Origin: Deltaproteobacteria bacterium | Lineage (GTDB): Bacteria; Desulfobacterota; Syntrophia; Syntrophales; UBA5619 | Reading direction: 5' to 3' | DNA: 6,635 bases | Assembly: GCA_026388365.1 (NCBI GenBank) | Contig: JAPLJW010000031.1 | Location: forward strand, 1-6,635 | Part shown: one piece after another, positions 1 to 5,800 of the stretch | Layout of the letters: each line of letters begins with the position of its first letter | Numbering within the stretch: the stretch's first letter is position 1 | Position numbers and translations under genes: made by a program | The notes under the pieces: model-generated | The model's input: the letters and a program-made list of their open reading frames with translations, nothing else | The model's database searches: none | Told to the model about the DNA's origin: nothing

Positions 1-31
1 CGCAATACGTCGTGAACAAGTCGTTCCTCAT
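1..31 (-). CDS. Possible start of a gene overlapping carA (partial)
   Basis: An ATG at 29-31 overlaps the carA stop codon in the ATGA arrangement typical of translationally coupled genes. A GGAAGG stretch ends about 8 nt upstream of it, inside the end of carA, and could be its ribosome binding site. The frame stays open for ten codons to the window edge and reads MRNDLFTTYC. This does not resemble the usual start of CarB (MPKRxDIKxILIIGSGPIVIGQ type), the partner expected after carA, so it may be another gene, or a chance open stretch with the real next start beyond the edge. Ten codons do not allow a function to be named. Confidence 0.3.
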   Translation of the reverse strand, partial: MRNDLFTTYC

Positions 32-1185
32 CCGGGCATCCTTCCGTCGTCCATCAGGCGGATAAATTCATCGAAGAGATAATCCGCGTCGTGGGGGCCG
101 GGGGCCGCCTCGGGATGGTACTGGACACTGAAGGCCGAAAGCGCCGGATAGCGGAGCCCTTCGGAGGTGTGGTCGTTGAGATTGTCCTGGATCGTCTCCC
201 GCTCCCACGAGAGGGATTCGGGCAGGACCACGAAACCGTGGTTCTGCGAGGTGATTTCGACCCGTCCGTTCCGGTGGTTCTTGACGGGCTGGTTGATCCC
301 GTGGTGGCCGAATTTCAGCTTCGCCGTCCGTCCGCCCGCCGCCTGCCCCAGGATCTGATGTCCGAGGCAGATTCCAAAGATCGGAACCTTTCCCAGGATC
401 GTCCGAACCGCCTCCACGATATACGCGAGAGCCGCCGGATCGCCGGGACCGTTGGACAGAAGAACGCCGTCGGGCCGCAGGGCGAGGATTTTGTTTCCCG
501 CCGCCGTCGCCGGCAGGACCAGGACCTCGCAGCCCCGCTTCTCCAGGTGGCGGAGGATGTTGTACTTGACGCCGCAGTCGAGGACAACGACGCGCCGCCG
601 GACCGCCGCGCCGGTCGCTCCGTTGGAGACCCGACCGGCAGCCATTTTCCGGGGTGCACCGTCCTTCCAGAGATAGGGTTCGCGGCAGGTCACCGCCTTG
701 ACAAGGTCCCGGCCGACCAGCCCCGGGTAGGCCCGGACGCGCTGGAGGAGGCGGTCGATATTCCCCGTCTCTGTGGAGAGGACGCCCCGCATGGCGCCGG
801 CGAGGCGGATGCGGCGGGTCAATGCCCGCGTGTCGATCCCCTCCACCCCGAGCTTGTCATGGGCCTCCAGGAAGGTCTTCAGATCCTGCCGGGAACGCCA
901 GTTGCTCGGATACCCCTCATACTCCCGGACGATGAATCCTTCCAGGTGGATTCCGGCCGATTCCATGTCCTCCGGGTTGATCCCGGTGTTGCCGATCAGC
1001 GGGCAGGTCATCAGGACGATCTGTCCTTTGTAGGAAGGGTCGGTGAGGATCTCCTGGTAGCCGGTCATCCCCGTGTTGAAGACGACCTCGCCCAGGACCT
1101 CGCCCTTCCCGGCAAAGGCATTGCCCCGGTAAACACTTCCGTCTTCCAGAACCAGCAGGGCCTGTTTTCGTCCCTCCCCGACCAT
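28..1185 (-). CDS. carA: Carbamoyl-phosphate synthase small (glutaminase) subunit CarA
   Basis: CarA hydrolyses glutamine and passes the ammonia through a tunnel to CarB, which makes carbamoyl phosphate for arginine and pyrimidine synthesis in the cytoplasm. The 385-residue product is full length (E. coli CarA is about 382). Residues 1-150 form the CarA-specific N-terminal domain, with FNTGMTGYQEILTDPSY at 36-52. Residues 198-380 form a class I amidotransferase domain, with SNGPGDP at 244-250, the nucleophile elbow GICLGHQ (Cys273), and QYHPEA giving His357 and Glu359, so the Cys-His-Glu triad is complete. The ATG at 1185 is preceded by AAAGGAG, and the N-terminus aligns with the E. coli protein. 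It lies 130 bases downstream of glnA on the same strand, so co-transcription is possible. carB is not visible. Identification is secure. Confidence 0.97.
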   Translation of the reverse strand: MVGEGRKQALLVLEDGSVYRGNAFAGKGEVLGEVVFNTGMTGYQEILTDPSYKGQIVLMTCPLIGNTGINPEDMESAGIHLEGFIVREYEGYPSNWRSRQDLKTFLEAHDKLGVEGIDTRALTRRIRLAGAMRGVLSTETGNIDRLLQRVRAYPGLVGRDLVKAVTCREPYLWKDGAPRKMAAGRVSNGATGAAVRRRVVVLDCGVKYNILRHLEKRGCEVLVLPATAAGNKILALRPDGVLLSNGPGDPAALAYIVEAVRTILGKVPIFGICLGHQILGQAAGGRTAKLKFGHHGINQPVKNHRNGRVEITSQNHGFVVLPESLSWERETIQDNLNDHTSEGLRYPALSAFSVQYHPEAAPGPHDADYLFDEFIRLMDDGRMPG

Positions 1186-1193
1186 TGCGCGCC

Positions 1194-1220
1194 GCTCCTT
1201 TATTCAATAAAAAAAGGAGC
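1194..1220 (-). promoter_or_regulatory. Hairpin that would sequester the carA ribosome binding site
   Basis: In the minus-strand transcript GCUCCUUU (1213-1220) is perfectly complementary to AAAGGAGC (1194-1201), giving an 8-bp stem around an 11-nt AU-rich loop. The 3' arm is the carA Shine-Dalgarno sequence. No U-run follows, so it is not an intrinsic terminator. The pairing is seen directly; a role in translational control is inference. The arm could also be a chance product, because any CUCCUUU pairs with a strong Shine-Dalgarno sequence. Confidence 0.4.
1195..1201 (-). promoter_or_regulatory. Ribosome binding site of carA
   Basis: AAAGGAG on the minus strand ends 9 nt before the carA ATG and is a near-perfect anti-16S match, which supports the chosen start. 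The same bases form the 3' arm of a potential hairpin (1194-1220), so access to this site may be controlled. Confidence 0.75.
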
Positions 1221-1225
1221 TATCA

Positions 1226-1240
1226 GAAAGATCCTCTTTC
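1226..1240 (-). other. Small perfect hairpin in the glnA-carA spacer
   Basis: GAAAGA and TCTTTC form a perfect 6-bp inverted repeat around a 3-nt centre. It lies between the strong GC-rich hairpin after glnA and the carA ribosome binding site hairpin. It is weak alone and could be an operator-like palindrome or part of a structured leader. No function can be assigned. Confidence 0.25.
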
Positions 1241-1267
1241 GTAAAGGAAAATTCAAGACAACTCCTC

Positions 1268-1296
1268 TGGGGACCCGATGCGGCATCGTGTCCCCA
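1268..1296 (-). terminator. Strong GC-rich hairpin after glnA, terminator-like without a U-run
   Basis: Twenty nucleotides past the glnA stop codon the transcript can fold into a 7-bp stem (TGGGGAC with GTCCCCA), one A/G mismatch, a further 5-bp stem (CGATG with CATCG) and a 3-nt loop. This is the strongest inverted repeat I found in the window, and its position just after glnA suggests termination, attenuation or 3'-end protection. It lacks the following U-tract on either strand (AGAGGAGTTG follows on the minus strand), so complete intrinsic termination is doubtful and partial read-through into carA is possible. Confidence 0.45.
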
Positions 1297-1315
1297 TCTG
1301 CCTTCCCCGTTCCGG

Positions 1316-2647
1316 CTACAGCATCGGCAGGTAACGGTCGATTTCGAACTGGCTCACGTGGATGCGGAAACGATCCCACTCCACCTTCTTGTTCTCCACG
1401 AACTTGTCGAAGATGTGCTCCCCGAGGGTTTCGCGGACGAGCTTGCTCCCCTGCACCTTGATCAGCGCCTCGTAAAGACTCCCGGGCAGCGAGGTGATCC
1501 CCGCCTTTTCACGCGCCTTCTCGTCCATCTCGAAGATATCCTCTTCGATCGGCTCGGGCAGTGGATAGCCCTTCTCGACCCCCTTCATCCCGGCGGCCAG
1601 CATCACGGCAAAGGCCAGGTACGGGTTGCAGGCCGGGTCGGGCGAACGGTACTCCATCCGGGTCGCCTTCTCCTTGCCGGGTTTGTACATCGGGACGCGG
1701 ATCATCGCGGAGCGGTTCCGTCTCGCCCAGGAGACGTAGACCGGGGCCTCATAGCCGGGAACCAGCCGCTTGTATGAGTTGATCCACTGGTTGCAGATCG
1801 CGGTGATCTCCGGGGCGTGGGTCATGATGCCGGCGATGAAGTGTTTGGCCATCTTCGAGAGGTTGTATTTGTCCCGGCCATCGAAGAAGCAGTTCTTGGA
1901 CCCTTTGAAAATCGACTGATGGACGTGCATGCCGCTCCCGTTCTGACCGAAAACCGGCTTCGGCATAAAGGTGGCGTAAACGCCGTTCTGCCGGGCGATC
2001 TCCTTGACCGCAGTGCGGTAGGTCATCACCTTGTCGGCCATCCGGAGCGCATCGTCGTAGCGCAGGTCGATCTCGTGCTGGCTCGGAGCGACTTCGTGGT
2101 GGCTGTACTCCACCCGGATCCCCATCTCCTGGAGAGCAAAGATCGTCTGGCGGCGCAGGTCGGTCGCCCGGTCCACGGGGAGGCCGTCGAAGTAGCCGCC
2201 CATGTCGAGGAACTCGGGGGCCTTGTCGGAGGCGAAATAGAAGAACTCGAGTTCGGGACCGACGTAGAAGGTGTATCCCTGGTCGCTGATCTTCTTGAGG
2301 GTTCTCTTCAACACATAACGGGGATCGCCCTCATAGGGGGTGCCGTCGGGATTCTGGATATCGCAGATCATTCTCGCGACCGGGCGGTCGGAGGGTCGCC
2401 AGGGGATGACCTGGAAGGTGGTGGGATCGGGCATGGCGATCATGTCGCTCTCTTCGATCCGGCAGAAGCCCTCGATGGAAGAGCCGTCGAACCCCATCCC
2501 CTCTTCCATCCCTTCTTCCAGCTCGTTGGGGGTGATGCTGAAGATCTTCTGCACCCCGAGGACATCGGTAAACCAAAATTGAATGAAGCTGACGTTATTT
2601 TCCTTGACAACTTTCAACACATCTTTCTTTGTTTTCAATTCGTACAT
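1316..2647 (-). CDS. glnA: Glutamine synthetase type I, alpha subtype
   Basis: The enzyme makes glutamine from glutamate, ammonia and ATP, and is a cytoplasmic dodecamer in this family. The 443-residue product shows the beta-grasp domain (about 15-100) with DGSSIEGF at 54-61, then the catalytic domain: GPELEFF (130-136), EVAPSQHEID (185-194), the ATP signature KPVFGQNGSGMHVHQS (230-245), NSYKRLVPGYEAP (290-302) and EYRSPDPACNPY (332-343). Overall similarity is to the Bacillus/Thermotoga-type GSI-alpha. It is about 25 residues shorter than adenylylated GSI-beta enzymes and has Phe372 in place of their modified Tyr. Arg63 matches Bacillus Arg62, used for glutamine feedback. Ser189 replaces the usual Gly of EVAPGQ. 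An in-frame start at 2755 was rejected because it precedes the sigma-54 start site; ATG 2647 has AAAGGA 7 nt upstream. Gamma-glutamylmethylamide synthetase is a homologue but fits less well. Confidence 0.96.
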   Translation of the reverse strand: MYELKTKKDVLKVVKENNVSFIQFWFTDVLGVQKIFSITPNELEEGMEEGMGFDGSSIEGFCRIEESDMIAMPDPTTFQVIPWRPSDRPVARMICDIQNPDGTPYEGDPRYVLKRTLKKISDQGYTFYVGPELEFFYFASDKAPEFLDMGGYFDGLPVDRATDLRRQTIFALQEMGIRVEYSHHEVAPSQHEIDLRYDDALRMADKVMTYRTAVKEIARQNGVYATFMPKPVFGQNGSGMHVHQSIFKGSKNCFFDGRDKYNLSKMAKHFIAGIMTHAPEITAICNQWINSYKRLVPGYEAPVYVSWARRNRSAMIRVPMYKPGKEKATRMEYRSPDPACNPYLAFAVMLAAGMKGVEKGYPLPEPIEEDIFEMDEKAREKAGITSLPGSLYEALIKVQGSKLVRETLGEHIFDKFVENKKVEWDRFRIHVSQFEIDRYLPML

Positions 2648-2653
2648 GGCCAG

Positions 2654-2661
2654 ATCCTTTC
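2654..2661 (-). promoter_or_regulatory. Ribosome binding site of glnA
   Basis: GAAAGGAT lies upstream of the ATG at 2647, with 7 nt between AAAGGA and the start codon. Together with alignment of MYELKTKKDV to other synthetases it decides the start against the longer frame beginning at 2755. Confidence 0.7.
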
Positions 2662-2715
2662 TTGGTACAAAATTGTTCTCATTTGGGTGGAATGCCCCTC
2701 TTCCTAATGTGGAAA

Positions 2716-2732
2716 AGCAACACCCGTGCCAA
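2716..2732 (-). promoter_or_regulatory. Sigma-54 (RpoN) promoter of glnA
   Basis: The minus strand reads TTGGCACG, four bases, then TTGCT, which is an essentially perfect match to the sigma-54 consensus TGGCACG-N4-TTGCW, with exactly 10 nt between the GG (-24) and GC (-12) dinucleotides. Counting 12 bases on from the -12 C predicts transcription starting at an A near 2705, giving a leader of about 57 nt before the glnA ATG. Sigma-54 promoters need an enhancer-binding activator, classically NtrC for glnA. The motif is seen; the activator is inferred. Confidence 0.88.
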
Positions 2733-2775
2733 AGATCTCTATCCCGGCGGATCATTTTGGGTCAGACGCCAGATC

Positions 2776-2799
2776 CTGCAGGGACAGGCCCCCGTGCAG
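2776..2799. promoter_or_regulatory. Imperfect palindrome upstream of the glnA promoter, possible activator site
   Basis: CTGCA and TGCAG arms with partly matching G/C-rich inner bases form an imperfect 24-bp palindrome centred about 82 bases upstream of the predicted glnA start, a usual distance for sigma-54 enhancer-binding proteins. It does not have the spacing of the enteric NtrC site (TGCAC-N7-GTGCA), so the activator cannot be named. Chance occurrence is quite possible. Confidence 0.2.
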
Positions 2800-2824
2800 A
2801 ACCCACATCCGCGAGATCAAGGAA

Positions 2825-2845
2825 GCCTGCATCTTCGCAACAGGC
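2825..2845 (-). terminator. Weak hairpin after the glutamate-synthase-like gene
   Basis: GCCTG and CAGGC arms with an 11-nt loop lie 24 nt after the stop codon at 2870, followed by TTCCTTG on the minus strand. The stem is only 5 bp and the T-tract is broken, so this is at best a weak terminator. The rest of the 2648-2869 gap holds the glnA promoter and leader; I see no gene in it. Confidence 0.22.
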
Positions 2846-2869
2846 GGTGATTCGTCTGCCCCTAAGCGT

Positions 2870-5800
2870 TTAATGGTATCCTTCCAGGGACCCTGTTGGC
2901 AGAATCCACTTGAAATTTTCGGGAAGCAGGGTCCGTTGCTGTCCATCGACAGCCAGCATCAGCCGAGTCTGCTCGCGACGAATTCCAAGGGCGAAAATCT
3001 CTTCCACCTTGAGGAGGCGCTCTGAGATCTCCTCCCACTTTTTCTCATCCACCGGGTGAGCCTTGCTGCCCTGGTACTGGGCTTCCTGAAGCCTCCCGTG
3101 GGGGTCGAAGAAGATCACCTCGCCGGCGGAGGCGCCGGCCAGAATCTTGGCCCCGCTGTAAGGTGATTCCAGGGTGTGCAGGGTCCCATCCGGCTGCCGG
3201 TAAAGCCCCAGCAGGATCACCGACCCGCCCATCAAGGCCTGGCAGAGGTGTTCGACGGCGGTGCCTACCAGGTTCACCTTCAGGCCGGGGCCGCGTGGAT
3301 CGCTCACGGCGCAGACCCACCCGCGGTCCACGACATTTCCAAGGATGTTGAATTCGCCGCCCTTGGCGGAGAACCCCGTGACCTTTCCCACGTCGCCGTG
3401 AATTTCCAGTACGCCCGAATGGCTGACCATCCCCGTGAAGTTCTGGGCATGTCCGTGCACCCGCACCCGGGCGCCCATGTTGAAGGCCCCGCAGTATTCG
3501 CCGGGACTGCCGTAAACGTCAATCAGGGTTTCTGTCGTGGAACCGCGCCCGATCGCCATACCGATCCCCCGCTGGCCCTGCGTCCGGTACACGATGAATT
3601 TCCGCCAGCCCAGGTTGTGGGCCTGGTCGAGGAAGGGGGAGAGAACCTCCGAAGGATCGATTCCTTCGGGCCGAAATCCCCGGGCGTCCACCACCAGGGT
3701 CTGTTCGCTCTTCACGGGGCGTTCCAGTTTGGCGGCATTCGCCAGGATCACGCGGGTCATGCCGCTGCCGTTTTGGGAATGATCCAGACGATCCAGAACG
3801 CCGTTGATGCTTTCCCGCAGGATATGGGAGAGAACCCCTCTGTCCTTCTTCCCCGTGTTCCAGCCGGCCAGATGGTCGCTGATGCGCGTCAGGTGTTCGA
3901 CGGCCTGGCCGATAGGAAAGCGCTCCGTGATCCTCTCGATGGCCTTTCTGAAATCATCGAACCCCCATTGCGGCAGCCGTTCACGAACGGCCGCGACGGG
4001 GTTCTGATCCATCGCCCCTTCCGGGATGCCTGCCGCGGCTGGCGCGCCCTGCGCCGCCGGGTATTCCCCGTGAGGAATCCGGATGGCTTTGCCGAATTTA
4101 TCCCGAACCTCGTGGCCGGTAATCTTCCCCGCTTCGTCATAGAAGACCCGGCTGACCATGCCAGTCTTTACCGTAAAGTTCAGGCCCGGCGAGGCGCTGC
4201 GGACGATCCCCAAACGGTAAAGTTCCTCCATTCCCGCGTCGCACCCCTGCTTCTCCGAGCAGATGATGGAAACGAAACTGTCGCCGTCGTCATAGAGCAT
4301 GGCCACATTGGGACGCAACAGCGACGGATCGATGATGTCGAGCCGTTCGATCACGCGGCGGTAGGGGTCGATGCGGCCGCAGAGGTACTGGTACGGCCCG
4401 TCGGGCGCGCTCTCCAGCTCCGCCTCCTGCACCCGTTCATAACGGTCCCGGATCTCCGGAGGAAGCTGGGTCAGGTGCCACCCGGTGGTGGGGGAGAATG
4501 ACTCCACCAGCGTGTCGAAGGGGTAATGCAAATACTGGCTGAGCAAATGAAGTTTGAGGGCGGCCACGGCGGTATCGGTCTGGGCCAGCGGCGTCAGATT
4601 AAACTGCGTCACCCGGTTCAGCATGGTCCGGTAATTGGTGGTCTCACCGTTGTGGGTCAGGGCCGTGTGCAGCTCGGCAAAGGGGTGGGCGTTCATCTGG
4701 TCCACCACCGACCCTGTGGCCAGTCTTCTATGAATGACATTGACCGGCGCATCCGGCAGCTCCCAGGGAAGATGCGTCCCGTCGGTCTTCCAGCAGCCGG
4801 AGTTGCGACCGCAAGAGAGAACCGCCGCCTTTTTCTCCCGCACCTGGAAATAATTCTCCCGGGTGATGGTCCGACCCAGGCGGTAGATGTATTCATCCTC
4901 CGCCTCCTGCAGGAATGCCTTGTCGCTCCTGTAATTAGCCCAGGTCAAATCGCGGTAGCGGATCTGCCGGGGGGGCCAGATGGAATCCGAAAGCAGCTCG
5001 TTTTCCACGAACTTTTCCAGCGCCTCCGGCCGGGCCCGGACGAAGAACCTAAAGACATCCCCCGGGTCTTTCTCCCCGAAGCAGCGGAAATCCATCTCTT
5101 CACCGCTCCCGTTGTTATGGGACCGTTTGTAGGGGATCCGCCATTCCTCCAGGTTTCCCGTAAAACCATCCACCTGCAACCCCTGGAAATACCGGTCCAT
5201 GATCTCCTGCATGATGAGCCGCCTGCTCGCCAGGGTCTCCTGCCGCGCTCGGCGCCGGACTTCCCCGGCGTCCATTCCGGGATTGCCGGCCAGCATCTTT
5301 TCCTCGACCCCGGACTGCAAAATTCCCTTGATCAATACCTGGAAGGCATAATGGTCCAGGCGGTGGGGGTAGCAGCCGCCCTTCCAGATGCCCACGCCGT
5401 CCATGCCCCGGTTGGCCATGCAATCCAGCATGAGATCCATCACGCCGCTCGGGATGATACGGTTGGAGACGATGGCCGCCACGCCGCAGTCCGCGGGGGA
5501 GGGAACCGATACCGGCACGGACCGTTCGCTCCTCGCCGGAAATGACTCTTGCTCCGGGACCGCAATCAGCCGGCTGCGGCGGCGCCTCTGCACCCGCTCC
5601 TCAAGAAGGGGCCAGGCCATGCGGTCATAACACCCCCGGAGTTCCCGGATGTCCTTCAATCCCAGGGCCGCCAGGGCCTTGATCATCTGGGCCTGCAGGA
5701 TGGCGCGGAAGTTGATGATCTGCCGAGCATTGATCTCCACGTCGCGCAGCAACTGCATCCGGGGTTCGATGGTGGAGATGCCGCTGCGGCACCCGGACTC

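Noticed and set aside
1186..1315. Sigma-70 promoter for carA
   Set aside because: TTGTCT, TTGAAT and TTTACG could be -35-like, but none has an acceptable -10 hexamer at 16-18 nt.
91..1461. 456-codon plus-strand open frame antisense to carA
   Set aside because: It lies over a certain gene, has no domain-like sequence, and long antisense frames are expected in GC-rich DNA with strong third-position bias.
1316..2647. Gamma-glutamylmethylamide synthetase (gmaS) as part of an N-methylglutamate pathway with the Mgs-like modules
   Set aside because: The protein fits a standard GSI-alpha glutamine synthetase closely, and no methylglutamate dehydrogenase genes are visible; not excluded for genes beyond the window.
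1817..2707. 296-codon plus-strand open frame antisense to glnA
   Set aside because: It is a shadow of the glnA codons with repetitive low-information composition and no recognisable motif; it even runs through the glnA leader.
2648..2755. Extra 36 N-terminal codons for glnA starting at 2755
   Set aside because: They begin upstream of the sigma-54 promoter and predicted transcript start, do not resemble glutamine synthetase, and the ATG at 2647 has a good ribosome binding site.
2733..2869. Canonical NtrC or IHF sites upstream of the sigma-54 promoter
   Set aside because: No TGCAC-N7-GTGCA type site or good WATCAA-N4-TTR match was found; only an imperfect palindrome at 2776-2799.
3176..4501. 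441-codon plus-strand open frame antisense to the synthase-like gene
   Set aside because: The minus strand carries clear conserved domains here, and this frame shows none and no convincing ribosome binding site.
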